64,000 nt of DNA from Rhododendron vialii (lineage: Eukaryota; Streptophyta; Magnoliopsida; Ericales; Ericaceae). Both the position numbers and the translations under genes were made by a program. Of this stretch, positions 12,138-25,539 are shown piece by piece; position 1 is the first letter of the stretch; each line of letters opens with the position of its first letter. The stretch lies in contig NC_080569.1 in the NCBI RefSeq assembly GCF_030253575.1, positions 7,172,001 to 7,236,000 on the forward strand. The letters run 5' to 3'. The notes under the pieces are model-generated. The model was not told where the DNA came from. It made no database searches and was given only the letters and a program-made list of their open reading frames with translations.

Positions 12138-14059
12138 ATGCTTCCGACAAAGAGACTTGCTGAAGGCGCGGTTGTAGAAGACGACTCTGGTACTGACAGA
12201 GAGAGATCGCTCAAGAAGCATCGGATCGGTTGCTTGATCACGGCTACGGGGAAAACGGCGGCGGCGAACGACGGCAACAAGAGCGAAAGCAGCAACAACA
12301 ACAGCGGCGTGATCATCGGTAGCAGCAACAGCGGCGGCGGCTGTAGCGGCGTGGTAGAGATGGCGTTTGGGAACGGGAATCAGACGGACATCGACGAGGA
12401 TCTGCACAGCAGACAGCTGGCGGTGTACGGACGCGAGACTATGCGGAGGCTTTTCGCTTCTAACATCCTTGTATCGGGGATGCGAGGCCTCGGTGCTGAA
12501 ATCGGTACGAAGATTTTAATTACAGGAGGTCTACGAACACAACGACATGCGCATCGTTTTGCAGAATGTGCCTGCGTGGCATTGTTTGGCGAAGTTGTGC
12601 GCAACATGCTGTTGTGTTCGTAGGCCTTCGCTTTTAATTAATTAGTTGAAAGGTAAAGTGTTGTGTTAGTAGAGTTTCTGTTTTAGTTAATTATTCCTAT
12701 TTGAAAGGTTATTCACGACTTCGTTGCGTCCTTTGTCTATCTTCTGTTTAACCTCGTTCGGTTCATATGTTTGGTCATTTAAGTGAGTTACAATGTGATG
12801 CTAAGAGATTTTGAAGCATTTAGCAAATTTTGGTTTCCTGCAGGTGAAATTGCAATAGCCTAGATATTTTTCGATTTAGAATTCACTTTGGTCCGTCTTT
12901 TCATCTTTCATTGATCTATGTTGTTGATTCTCGAATGTGGTATTGTTTTTAGTATATCTTGTGTGTAGTTTGTAGCTTCTAATTTAGTGTTCTATTGCGT
13001 TGTATGATGTTGGAAATTGAGTGATTGAGACTATATAGTGTATTTCTGATATCTGAAAGTGGAACTACAGCTAGGAACTCCTCCATGATATCTGAGTTTT
13101 CTTTCCACTTGAAGTTAACTTTGCTCCTTTGTTCAATCTTTCTCTTGTTATAGTTGTTTGAATGCTTGCTTGTTTTTGTTGTCTAGCTTCTCATTTTGTG
13201 TTGTACAATGTAGCGAATTGAGTGATTTTGAATACATATTGGACTTGCAATTAGGTAGTTCTGCATGATAGCTGATTTGTTTTTCATTTGAAGTTCTTTT
13301 TGCTCGTTTATTTTTGTCCATCTTCCACTGGTCTATGTTGTTTGAATGGTTGCTTGTTTTTGCTGTGACTAATTGCCTGCATTTGGAAATTATCAATTAT
13401 TTGTTGAATTATATTTTATAGCTGTGACCCGTCGTAGTTATCTTTCTCAAATCTCACCAAGCTATAGGAATTGGATAATCTGGAAATGGTTTTGTTTCAG
13501 TGAATTTAAGGGTCATGTGTTTGGGTTTTTGGTTAAATAATTTCCATGTTTTGAATTCCACTTGCAGCGAAGAATCTTGTACTTGCTGGTGTGAAGTCTG
13601 TCACATTGCATGACGAAGGGGCAGTGGAGTTGTGGGATTTGTCCAGCAATTTCGTTTTTTCTGAAAATGATGTTGGTAAGAACAGGGCCCTTGCATGTGT
13701 TCAGAAGTTGCAGGAGCTCAACAATGCTGTGGTCATTTCTACCTTAACCACAAAATTGACAAAAGAACTGCTTTCCGATTTCCAGGTAGTTTAGTCTGTT
13801 TGTATTTTCTATTGCCAATTCATGAAACTTGTGTTTAAATCGTTTTTTTTCCTGGACTATGTAAATAACATCTCGGATACACATCTATGATTCTCGAGAT
13901 ACAACTGTTCCTGAGTTGATGTAGTTGATTAATTAGGTTTGTTGCAGCTTCCTACGAAATGTTGAAAGCCATCTTAATTTTTATCAGCTTATGTGCTGAA
14001 GTAATTTATTGTGCACCTTTTTGTATGCATTGGTGTACTAGATGCAGAAAGCAGTATTG

Positions 14060-14109
<50 letters not shown>

Positions 14110-17100
14110 ATTTTAACTATTGAATTTTCCTTCTCGGTAAATTGGAGCATTTATGAGGAAAATTCTTGTTTTATACTATTGAAAGAGAATCCAGTTCTGC
14201 CCTGCCTTGACATAATGAAGTTACGGAGTCTTTCTAGATTGGATGATCTTCTACAGACTTGACTGAACGTACAGCTTGAGCGATCTTTTTATTACTATCC
14301 AAATTGTGTGGTTTACAAGTGCCTTCATTATTATTTATTGATATGATTATCTTCAGTTGGCTAGAATCTGTTACTAAACGAAACCAGGTATTTGATTATG
14401 TCTGTTATGACTTGATAACACATGGATCCTTGTTTTGTATAGGCAAATGCAATCCCATCGGTACAGTTTTACTAATAGAAAGAAATATTCTTGCAGATCT
14501 TTATTCCTTCCCGAATTCGACTTCAGTACATATATCCTTTGATGTTTGTTTTGTTTTGGTCTTTAATTTTTGAGTTGCTAAACCACAGGATGATAACTTT
14601 GCAGCCTAGTTGCATGGTTTTCTATTAGATATTCATTGGCTGGTGATAAGCGTGTGTACTTGTGAGTACACAATCACGTGCTTTTGTATTTCTTAAGTTA
14701 AATTTCAACTTCTTTGTTGCTGCTACGCATATTATGTTGGTTAAGCGGAGGCTGGTTGGTCTTATATTCTTTGAATAAGTGGAGGCTGGTTGGTCTTATA
14801 TTCAAATCTTATATTCTTTGAATATAGAATTGATGGGGTTGTCTTGCCTGGAGTACCTTTAATTGTTGCCTATTAGTGGAAAGTAAAGTTTTCCAGCTTT
14901 GGAACAGTTGGTTAATGTGGCTTGTCAGATTTTAACTGCAACCTTGTGAGAGTAAGGTGTTGCCTGAAGTAGTTTAATTATAGTGTAGATTGTGTTGGAA
15001 TTTTTTTTGTTCCTCGATGTATCACTGGTATTACTTTTAGCCCCTTGATCATGTCCTTGGCAATTTCTGTTTGATTTAAGGTTTTTCTTCTCTTGATTAA
15101 AAATTAAGGTTTTTCTTCTGGTTGGTTGACGGATTCAATGCTTGTGTTTTAAATTATTTCTCTGTTTAACGAAATAGTTTTATGTGAACTTTGAATTTGC
15201 TCATAGAAAAATGAGAAGAGCTAAACTTATTCTAAACAGTTGCCATGTGTAGATATAGTTCTTCGATCACATGATATCTATCTTTGTAGCCTATGTTCAT
15301 GCTAGCAGTAGTTTTGCTTGTTTAATTTGTGTAGCTAAAAGCCGAACCTTGCATACTTTATGCTGTTGCAGGCTGTGGTTTTTACTGACATTACTCAAGA
15401 CAAAGCCATTGAGTTCAATGATTTCTGCCGTAATCATCATCCTCGTATTTCATTCATCAAGGCTGAAGTTAGAGGCCTCTTTGGAAGTGTGTTTTGTGAT
15501 TTTGGACCTGAGTTCACAGTTTTGGATGTGGATGGTGAAGAACCACACACGGGTATCATTGCATCCATCAGTAATGATAACCCTGCCCTCGTGTCTTGTG
15601 TTGATGATGAAAGGCTTGAGTTTCAGGATGGGGATCTTGTTGTGTTCTCAGAAGTTAGGGGAATGACAGAACTCAATGATGGAAAGCCAAGAAAGATAAA
15701 AAATGCAAGGCCTTACTCATTCACTCTTGAAGAGGATACTTCGAGCTTTGGTGCGTATGAGAGAGGTGGTATTGTCACACAGGTGAAGCAACCCAAGGTG
15801 TTGAACTTTAAGTCGTTGAGAGAAGCACTCAAAGACCCTGGTGATTTTCTCCTTAGTGATTTCTCCAAGTTTGACCGCCCACCTTTGTTGCACTTGGCAT
15901 TTCAAGGACTGGACAAGTTCATTTCTGAACACGGACGCTTTCCTGTGGCTGCCTCCGAAGAGGATGCACAGAATCTGGTATCTATAGTGAGTGACATCAA
16001 TGAGGGCGCTGGAGATGGAAAACTGGATGATATTAATCCGAAACTTTTGCGGTCCTTTTCCTTTGGTGCCCGCGCGGTTCTGAATCCCATGGCTGCCATG
16101 TTTGGCGGTATCGTTGGGCAGGAGGTTATGAAGGCATGCTCTGGAAAGTTTCACCCACTTTTCCAGGTTACTTCTTCTACTTGAATGTTTGTTTCACATT
16201 TGAACATTGTTATCCTTGTGTTTGCCTGTTGCATGCATGCTTTCTCTGCTCTGCAGAATTAGCCCTTCATTTTTTTCTTACGCGGTTGTATATTTGACCT
16301 TTTCTCTGGAGACATGAAGTTGTTTGGTGACATCAAGAGTTTTAGTTTTTAACCAAATAAATTGGTTGGCTGATAGCAAGTCTGATTCTCTCTACTTGTT
16401 AAATTTGATTTCTGATAAATGATAATGGTAACCTAAACTTAACTACATCAACTTGTTTCGACAGTTCTTCTACTTTGACTCAGTTGAATCACTGCCCACA
16501 GAGCCTTTAGAGCCCAGCGATTATAGACCATTGAATTGCCGTTACGATGCACAGATTTCAGTTTTTGGGTCTAAACTTCAGAAAAAACTGGAAGATGCCC
16601 AAGTTTTTGTTGTAGGATCTGGTGCGCTAGGCTGTGAGTTTTTAAAGAACTTAGCTCTGATGGGAGTTTCATGCAATGGACAAGGGAAGCTAACAATTAC
16701 AGATGACGATGTCATTGAGAAGAGTAACCTCAGTAGACAGTTTCTGTTTCGTGATTGGAACATTGGGCAGGCAAAATCTACTGTTGCTGCTTCAGCTGCT
16801 GCAGCTATAAATTCTCATCTCCGTATAGAAGCTTTGCAGAATCGTGTGGGTCCTGAGACTGAGAATGTCTTTGATGATACTTTCTGGGAGAACCTAACTG
16901 TTGTTATTAATGCCCTCGACAATGTCAATGCTAGGCTTTATGTTGACCAGAGATGCTTATATTTCCAGAAGCCACTTCTTGAGTCAGGAACCCTAGGTGC
17001 AAAATGTAACACTCAGATGGTCATTCCTCACCTGACGGAGAACTATGGTGCCTCAAGAGATCCACCAGAGAAGCAAGCACCAATGTGCACCGTTCACTCT

Positions 17101-17390
17101 TTCCCTCACAACATCGACCACTGCTTGACGTGGGCCCGATCAGAGTTTGAGGGCTTGCTTGAGAAAACCCCTGCTGAAGTGAATGCGTTCCTTTCGAATC
17201 CAAGTGAGTATGCTTCTGCAATGAGGAATGCTGGTGATGCACAAGCCAGAGATAATTTGGAACGTGTTCTGGAGTGCCTTGACAGAGAAAGATGCGAAAC
17301 ATTCCAAGACTGCATAACCTGGGCTCGTATAAAGTACTTCCCTTGACCTTGCTTTCTATGTTGGACATCTCAAAAAAGCCATTCATTCAT

Positions 17391-17423
<33 letters not shown>

Positions 17424-19257
17424 GTTTTGGATGATTTTGAAAACTGTCAAAAGAACTAAGGCTCCGTTTGTTTCAAAGCGCCCAAACAAACAGAGCCTAA
17501 GTGAGTCTTTAGATTGTTGAAGAAAGTCCAAATTTTTTTTTTCACGAAAATACTTTTTCTACCCTTCATGACTGCATGAAGAGGACAAACAAATGGGGAA
17601 ATAGAGGTTTTTTCATCCATTTTGTAAGATAGAACTAGAAGTATAAAACTTATATTTTCTTACTCTAATGTGTCCAGGTTTGAAGATTATTTTGCTAACC
17701 GGGTGAAGCAGTTGGCTTATACTTTCCCAGAGGATGCTGCAACCAGTACTGGGGCTCCATTTTGGTCAGCCCCCAAGCGTTTTCCCCGCCCGTTGCCGTT
17801 CTCTACTGCTGATCCCAGCCACCTCCATTTCCTCATGGCAGCTTCGGTACTACGGGCGGAGACGTTTGGCATTCCAATTCCTGATTGGGTCAGGAACCCT
17901 AGTAAGTTGGCTGAAACTGTGGATAGAGTGATGGTTCCTGAGTTTCAACCCAAGCAAGATGTGAAGATTGTGACTGATGAAAAGGCTACCAGTCTGTCCA
18001 CTGCATCTATAGATGACGCAGCAGTCATCAATGAACTACTCACGAAGCTAGAACAGTTCCGTGCAAATCTGCAACCTGGCTTCAGGATGAAACCAATTCA
18101 GTTTGAGAAGGTACTTCTCATTTCATATCTCTTGATTCTAAACATGCCATATCTTCTGGCTGTATCCATCCATGTGTAAAAGCTATTTCGTAAATTCTCT
18201 TGACATTTTAGTAGTGACCTTTAGTAAGCATGATTCCGGCATGAGAACAGGAACCTAGTACGCCAAATGCCCTAAATTTGGGGTAGCCTTCTACAAATTA
18301 CGATATTATAGTATATTTGGTTTTAGAGATAATCATCCGATTAAACATGTTTTCATTAATTTAGAGTAGGGGTAGCCTTCTAATTGTTGGTTTAAAACAT
18401 ATCTCTGGAAGCTTAGGACCTTTTTTTTTTCAAATTGTCTCAGCTAAAGCTCCGCTCTAGTTTTTAGTTCATATTTCTGTCCAATCTTGTAGTGAAACCA
18501 TTGAGGAAACAAAATAGGAATAATTGGGAATGACTTCGATCGCAAATTCGCTGCATTCCAAAGCGTAACTCGCTTGGTACTAGTGTCTTGTGGTAATTCT
18601 CCATTTCTCTGATGTCATTCTGGGATTCCAGTTCCTAACGTTTTTCCTCTGAACGTGCAGGACGATGATACAAATTACCACATGGACATGATAGCTGGTC
18701 TGGCTAACATGAGGGCGAGAAACTACAGTATTCCTGAAGTGGACAAGCTGAAGGCCAAATTCATTGCTGGAAGGATCATCCCCGCCATAGCAACCTCCAC
18801 GGCAATGGCCACAGGTCTAGTATGCCTCGAGCTGTACAAGGTTCTAGATGGGGGGCACAAAGTGGAGGACTACCGCAACACGTTTGCAAACTTAGCTCTC
18901 CCTCTCTTTTCGATGGCGGAGCCAGTCGCACCTAAAGTTGTAAACCACAGAGACATGAGCTGGACCGTGTGGGACAGGTGGATTGTTAAGGACAATCCCA
19001 CTCTGAGGGAGCTTCTTAAGTGGCTTTCAGACAAGGGGCTGAATGCATATAGTATTTCGTGCGGAAGCTGCTTGCTTTATAATAGCATGTTCCCTCGTCA
19101 CAAAGAGCGGTTGGACAAGAAGATGGTGGATTTGGCTAGGGATGTGGCCAAGTTGGAGCTGCCGCCATATCGTCGCCACTTTGATGTCGTGGTGGCTTGT
19201 GAGGATGACGATGATAATGATATCGACATCCCTCAAGTATCCATTTACTTCCGGTAG
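12138..19257 (+). CDS. UBA1: Ubiquitin-activating enzyme E1
   Basis: E1 activates ubiquitin with ATP, forms a thioester on its catalytic Cys and passes it to E2 enzymes in cytosol and nucleus. Coding exons: 12138-12504, 13568-13785, 15372-16166, 16465-17333, 17678-18110 and 18661-19257, giving 1092 aa, the usual plant E1 length. After a low-complexity N terminus come the inactive adenylation half ([19 protein letters not shown], ~residue 88), the active half with nucleotide loop [13 protein letters not shown] (~510), the catalytic Cys in [12 protein letters not shown] (~668), and the C-terminal ubiquitin-fold domain ending [10 protein letters not shown]. Exon 4 ends at AA|GTACTT so that exon 5 restores WARIKFEDYF; reading on past 17333 meets a stop. 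Start [10 protein letters not shown] is chosen because the longer upstream frame lies in a 5' UTR intron. Intron 4 holds a C30 tract and a 38-bp MITE. Confidence 0.96.
14065..14108. repeat. (CT)n microsatellite in E1 intron 2
   Basis: About 22 uninterrupted CT units lie within the 1.6-kb intron 13786-15371. Confidence 0.95.
17392..17421. repeat. Homopolymer of 30 C in E1 intron 4
   Basis: Thirty consecutive C followed by GGG, 59 bp after the exon 4 donor. It may be a true polymorphic tract or an assembly or sequencing artefact. Confidence 0.9.
17460..17497. mobile_element. Minimal 38-bp PIF/Harbinger-type MITE
   Basis: GGCTCCGTTTGTTT and its near-perfect reverse complement AAACAAACAGAGCC are separated by only ~10 bp. 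TAA flanks both sides (17457-17459, 17498-17500). The termini match the GGCTCCGTT family seen at 24331, 47724 and 49160. It lies in E1 intron 4. Confidence 0.65.
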
Positions 19258-20256
19258 ATTTTCTTGGATAGTTCCAAGATGCTTTTAGATAAGCAACTTT
19301 AGGTCATCACTCTCTATTGATATGGGTATTTCGAGTCTGGTGGTCAGTTTATGATGAGCACATAAAATGGATGTTTCCTGCTACAGCTTCATATTACATA
19401 TATAACTCGAAAGTTACATTGAATCCCTGTTCTTTTTGTTTAATGTTGTTGGCTGGGTCGAATATCGTGCTGGGTGTATTAGGTTCTTGCCTGATCTCTA
19501 GGTTTAATCATAATTGAACTGTTGGATAACCTTTGTGTCTTGCAGTGGCTCTGAAATGCGGAAAACGATTTGGCAGAAGAGCTTCAGTTTGATTTTGTTG
19601 CGGGAAACAGAAAAGCAGTATTCTGACACTATCAACAATTGCAAATGGTTGGTCAGTGGCTTAATTTCATGGTCTATCATAAACTTACATAGTATGTTTT
19701 TTGCCCTATAATGGGGGGCAGAAATAGCGCCTGTGATAGGCTTGTAGAGAAGCGTCTATGGCATGTGTATTTTCAGCTCGTCTGAGTTGGATTACGGTGC
19801 ACTGAGGCCGCATTATGCGGACATTTCAAATAGTACAAATTGAGTGGATCCACAGAAGGCAGTTATTTAACCCTTCATTTTATCCCCAGTATATTTTCTC
19901 GGGATAAACCATTGTTAAACTTGCACACTGGATTTCACAAAATCGACAATTGAATGGACAAACTATCAAGGAAATCATTCCTTGCTATTGCATTCGTTGT
20001 TTGAGTAATACAAATCCAATATCTCTGGTACTTGTAAAATCATAAATTCGAGATTACAATATGGGCTCTGCAGTGCAGCGAACCAGTCACATTTGATTGA
20101 TAATTCTGGGTAGACTGACGAAAATTTCTTGGTTCATTAGCTCAGAGCAAATCCCTATGCTTGTCAAACTCAGCAGATTCCTCCAACTCTTGGATTTCAG
20201 TACCTTTTGATGTTTTAAGGAATGGCAGAATGAAAATCTTCACGTCTTTTGTGCTC
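19258..20256. other. Convergent 3' region between E1 and Ubl-LRR genes
   Basis: About 1.0 kb separates two stop codons on opposite strands, so it must hold both 3' UTRs. Small open frames at 19317-19711 have no family likeness. A possible acceptor (TGTCTTGCAG) near 19545 could indicate 3' UTR splicing of the E1 transcript, but this is unsupported. Confidence 0.6.
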
Positions 20257-23200
20257 TCAAAAGCTTTTATCAGCACCCTCGTCGAATTCAGCAGATCCCC
20301 CAGCTCTGAAATCCAGTTGCTTCTGAAGTTTTAAGCGACGACGCTCATCAAAATCTTCCCATCCTTCAAGCTGTCAGAAATTTGCTCTGTTGGTTATTTG
20401 CATCAACCAACACATACCAAATCTATTGAACACTCATGAACGAGGGGACAAGTAAAGTGATACCTGGCGGAGAAGATCCATTGTGATTTCTGAACCATGC
20501 AGATCCAGGGTTGAAAGGCAGATGCACATTTTGAAAAGCGTAGGTGGGAGGGATTTGAGTCCATTATTACTTAGATGCAAAGCCTGCACACCGTTGAGTC
20601 CATTACTTAGGGGCCAAGTTTGTGGTTAGCCTGTTGTTCTATAATCAAGGGACCACAAATACCCTGTTCCTTAGAATCGTGTGCAGCTACAATTAAATAT
20701 CCGTCAGATACGGGTTTTTTTTTACCAGGATCTGTCAGATAAAATATCCCCCGAAACATGAGATATACGACATCGTGGGAGTGTGGAAGTGTTTATCCTT
20801 TCATTCTGTCTCTTATAATCCTAGGGTTCCTTATCCTACACTATGGTCCATTAGTCCAATCAAACAAACAAGGACTTAGATTCTCTCAGGTTACTATAGC
20901 ATTACTAATTTATCGTGCACATTTCACGTTCTTCAACTTGCTTTATCTAACACCAAAAGGAGAGATACCCCAGGGCCCCGGCCATTTTCCCACCTTTTCG
21001 TTGGAAGTAAACAACGTGAAAAAACGGCAAATATAAGAACAAAAAACAACAGCAGTGTAAAGAATATGGACCTTCAAGTTATGCAAATTGCCAAATGTCT
21101 CTGGCAAGTCAACCAGTAGATTTGCTGAAAGGTCAACCTGCACTGCCGCCAAACCTTGTCAATTAGAGCATTTGCAATGTAATAATCAAAATTGGATAAC
21201 CAAAAGTTGCCACATCATCTTTTGGTTATCCATTTAAAACATTGCTAAGGTTAGCAATGTAAAGGTCCACAATGTAATAATCAAAATTGAATAACCAAAA
21301 CTTGCCACATCACCTTTTTAAACTACAAAATTCTAAAAACAAATTTTTTTTTACAATAATTTGAATACTCTTTTTGAAAAAAAAAGAAGGTTTTTTTTAA
21401 GAAAATAGTTTAGTGAATTTTATTTTTAAATAGTTTTTTTTTTCAAAAAGAACACAGTTTTAAAAAAGCAGTTTTTTTTTTTGATAAACTGTTAGAAACC
21501 GTTTTTTCTTTTAAAAACAGTTTTTGTGTAAAAACAAAAAAAGTTTTTTTGTAAATACTTTTTTTTAAGTTTCTAAAAAAAATAGTTTTTAAAAATAATT
21601 TTCTGGAAACATTGTTGAGGGAGAGAAAGAAGATGGAAGAGAGAAGGTTTTTATGTAATAATGGGTGTACTTGATTGGAAAAATATAGGGACCATTAGAT
21701 TTGATTATTGGCAAAATGTTGCTAGTTTTAATTATTCAAAGGCCAAGATTTGATGATTTGATGAGTTGCTAAGAGATTGTTAAGTTTGGTTATTACAATG
21801 TGAGCACTTTTTTGAGCAAACATCGCTAACTTTAGCAACCTTTTAATTTTGATTATTACATTGTGGATGCTCTTACCAGAGCTAAAAACTGCTTAGGTTC
21901 TCAAATCCGGGATGCAAATACAAAATGATCAGTGATGCATCAAAAATCATAAGAGCAAGATCTACGACCAAGGATTTACAATCTTACCTCCACAAGTGAG
22001 GTACATTCCCCAATACTAGTGGGAATGGCACATATCCTGTGTAGAGAGAGAGTGCTCGGTTCAGTCTAGAATACAACTAACATGAAGTATGTGATATCAT
22101 GCATAGATTTTTTCACTAACTCAAACTACTTTCTGAAGTATATTTTCTAAGGGTATGAATAGACTAAAAGTTCATCACACTTTGCTTTTTGCAGCATCAG
22201 GTAGAATAAAAAGATTTCCATATATAAGACGTAAAATGCTAATAAAATTTAAACTGTTGAGCAATGTAATGGTTGCTGCCCCCTTGCCAAGAAAAATGGG
22301 AAGTAAAAGCATATTAACCAGTCAAACCATTAGTACTTAAGTCATTTATGCGAACGGAAAGACAAAGCATGGAAGGAGAAAAACAGCCCTACAATTAGTG
22401 CAACAAAATAGTACCACACTGTCTGTAATTACATTCTAAGTGCACAAGTACCTATTATTATTAGCCTTCAACACTTGAAGATGAGTCAGATGTCCTATTT
22501 CATCTGGGAGAGACGCCAGCTTATTGTTTGCAATATCGAGTTGCATCAGACAAGCTAAAGCATCCAGTGAAGAAGGCAAGGTTGTTAAACTGCATAAATA
22601 ACATAACCAACATAATGAAATGCAAGGCGTGAAAGATAGACAGATCTTGGTAACCACCCACTCAAGAAGGGAAGCATACCCACCCACCCAAAAAAGAAAA
22701 AGAATAGAAAAAACTTTCCATGAGCAAGAGGCACCAAATGACCATTGCTACCTGTGCAAGCTAGACAAGATCAAAGATATTTCACTCTTCACATATAAAA
22801 CCAAAACACAAGTTTTTATTATAGCAATGCTATGCAAACTGCAAAGGTTATCATGCGAAAACAGATATGTGTATGAAAATGAACAAAACAAATAGCACCA
22901 AGAACATCGATGACATACTAGTTTTGGCTTAATGACAAATTAGTTAGAGACTTCAGAGATGTTAGTCCTTCCCAGCTAATGGAATTGTCCCTTATTTCAT
23001 TTGCATTCAGGAGCAGTTTCTACAAAATAAAGAGCAAATAATGTGTTAATATCTCTAGAGTGAATTACGTCAAGTAGCTTGATTGAACAAGAAAAGTGAT
23101 AAAGCATCTTGTGACCTGAATAGAACTCAAACAGCCAATTTTAGCAGGTACATCTTCCATAGAGTTGTGGCTGAGATCGAGTACTCTTGCAGAAGGTCCG

Positions 23201-25360
23201 CAATTCCATACTTCATCAGGTATTGCCTTCAATATCAGAATAATAATAGGATGAACTTTCTCGCGCCCAACATCGAGGAACACTCTTTTCCACATTTGTT
23301 TCCAGTGTTCCATGGATATAGGCAATAAAATAGAAGCTTGCATATTTTTTTGTCCTTGAAATCATCTCAATATCAGGAAGATGATATCAAAACGATAAAA
23401 CTATATAGAGAACCAGAAAATAAAAACATAAACATAATATTCATGAAAGACAATTATTTTAAAATTTTCATTTTTCCTACTCCACTAAGCAACAAGAAGA
23501 TATCATGACTTGCTAACAGCAGTCGACCGAAACAAAAAACGAATAGCATATTTATTCTGTTAGTCACTGAGTTCTGGTATTCCATTGTTCTAGTATATCA
23601 TGAACTTTCTACAGCTTCTTCTGGTCCAACCTTAAACCGTATGCTTCATAAGCAAAAGGAAAGGACTTATAGCAGTTCTAATGGTAAATAAGAGCTACGA
23701 GCCTGCGAGTATGTGACACATCCATTACTTGACAAACAGATGTACAGTTATGCCAATCAAAATACTGATTGGATATTAATACAGTATTTCTCATACTATT
23801 CACAAAATGGATGGAAAGTGGAAAATCATTTCATATTCATTTTCGCATTTGATCACAGATGACTCATGAATAAACTATCATCATAAAGCAAACGTATACA
23901 ATGTTAAGATTTGTATTTTCCTTTTGCATGGAGTTTACATTTGTTGAAGCTGAACTTAAACCAAAAGCCAAGGAATTATCAATCGACATGACCAATATTG
24001 TATACCCTCAAGTTGCATTGAGACAATGCTATCACACCGGTAACTTTCCAACGCGCAGTCTGGCTCTTTTCAACAGTAACTTCCCTTTTCTCCTTGACTT
24101 GATTTCCATCGGCATTCCTCCTCAAATTTGATGAGGCCGGCGTTTCCTTCTTAATTGGACCGTCCTATTTGAAGTTGTTCATCATGATCAGCGACTTCAC
24201 AAAGCGAATAAATTCATAAATGCATGTTAACGAGAGCATCTACTCACTGCTGTTTAAAAGAGAAGTACCCATTGGTGTATTTGAAGACATTCATCATATT
24301 ACCGACTTCAAAGAGATCGAGAAACCCTTAGGCTCCGTTTGGATAGATGAGGGTTTCAAAGAAGGGAGTCCCATCTTCAATTGCAACGCAAATATAAGAG
24401 ATGTAGCTATAAGTGGATTGTAAGACTAGAGTGGGAAATGGATTGGAGCTATAAGTGGCTAGTGAGACTAGAGTGGGAAATGGATTAGAGAAAGAAGAGA
24501 TATATTTTGTTGGGATCCTTATTAAGGTAAGGGATTCGAAATAACTCCTGATCAATTGGTATTTCAGCTGCATCACAATGAAGCTCACAAACTCAATGTC
24601 AAAACCCATATGTAGGCTATCAATCAAAATTTCGAACCACTATTGTAGAACAATGATGTCCAATCAGTTCATTTGAAATCAGAACAACTATCCAAACGGA
24701 GCCTCAAATTTTACTCCTTGAATTTCAATCTCGAAGCATGCAGGGACAAAATATTCATAAATACATATATGCAAACACACTATTCAGGAGAGAGAGTAGA
24801 AAGTACCCCTTGGTGCAAGCCTTGAGAAGCCATGAGCATGATTTTAGCCCCATTCGACACCCCCGAGGACTTCAACGTCGATTCATCGACCAGAACTTTC
24901 CCTTCTCATATACACCACAACACAAAATCAAAATAAACCCGAAAAAATTAGTACAGTAGCAAAACAACTAAGTGCTCGTCTTCCATAAGGTCACATGTTC
25001 AAATTTCACCGAGATCAAACATTCCAAACCTTTGGCCACAGGAGGTTTTTGTCTGGTAGTTAATTTCAAGGCCGCAGAATTAGTCAAAGTGCATATATGC
25101 GAACACCGTTATCACAAAAAGAACTACTACAGTAGTATCTTTTGTTAGGGTTCTAGAGAGAGAGAGAGCGCAATCGTGGATTGATTATTATTACCTTTAA
25201 AGATGAGTTTTTGACCTCGAGGGAGGACGTTGGTGAGGGGCTGGAGGAGAGATTTGAGGTCCCTGACGGTGGAATCGGAAGAGAGAGAAACGGGTATGGA
25301 TCGTCCGCCGAACTTGATGTTCACGGTGATATCATCGCCGTTTGTCTCGACCTTCTCCAT
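20257..25360 (-). CDS. Ubiquitin-like domain plus leucine-rich-repeat protein (At2g30105 type)
   Basis: Ten exons on the minus strand, in transcript order: 25360-25195, 24901-24807, 24164-24006, 23226-23116, 23019-22919, 22589-22452, 22036-21988, 21137-21072, 20583-20464 and 20370-20257. All phases join and encode 372 aa. Residues ~10-85 form a ubiquitin-like fold (VRDLKSLLQPLTNVLPRGQK, LIFKGKVLVDESTLKSSGV, KIMLMASQGLHQG). A charged linker leads to ARWKVTGVIALSQCNLR, then LRRs: RVLDLSHNSMEDVPAKIG, LPSSLDALACLMQLDIANN, LASLPDEIGHLTHLQVLKAN, IPTSIGECTSLVEVDLSANL, LVDLPETFGNLHNLK. The tail is acidic/basic (EGWEDFDERRRLKLQKQLDF...FDEGADKSF). Length and domain order match Arabidopsis LRR and ubiquitin-like domain protein At2g30105 (by recall). 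The biochemical role is not established; a scaffold in ubiquitin-linked processes is inference. Two MITEs sit in its introns. Confidence 0.93.
21166..21872. mobile_element. Tourist-like (PIF/Harbinger) MITE in intron 7 of the Ubl-LRR gene
   Basis: The left end GAGCATTTGCAATGTAATAA and the reverse-complemented right end GAGCATCCACAATGTAATAA form inverted repeats. TTA flanks both sides (21163-21165, 21873-21875). The left end is partly duplicated at 21246-21300. Length is 707 bp, AT-rich and poly-T/poly-A rich, with no coding frame. Confidence 0.8.
24331..24703. mobile_element. GGCTCCGTT-family MITE in intron 2 of the Ubl-LRR gene
   Basis: The termini GGCTCCGTTTGGATAG and CTATCCAAACGGAGCC are perfect inverted repeats. 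The flanks are TTA and TCA, a 3-bp target site with one mismatch. An internal ~50-bp segment (GGATTG..GCTATAAGTGG..AGACTAGAGTGGGAAATGG) is duplicated at 24415-24490. Confidence 0.75.
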
Positions 25361-25539
25361 TTGTTGTTCTTTACTGCGAAATGTACCGAGGAGTGAAGGC
25401 GAATTAGGAGGAATTCAAGTCCCGAAAAGAAATTCAGAGATCACAATTGCAAGGAAGAAAGCGCAAAGTCTCGAACACACAGTTGCACATATTTTGCATA
25501 ACTCCGTACACGACTTTATCCGAAATCATTGGACGCACA

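Noticed and set aside
15717..16154. 145-codon minus-strand frame
   Set aside because: Antisense shadow of E1 exon 3.
24962..25070. tRNA-like pieces (GTGCTCGTCTTCC ... GTTCAAATTTC) suggesting a SINE
   Set aside because: Box A/B likeness is weak; no poly-A tail or target duplication was seen. Not strong enough to call.
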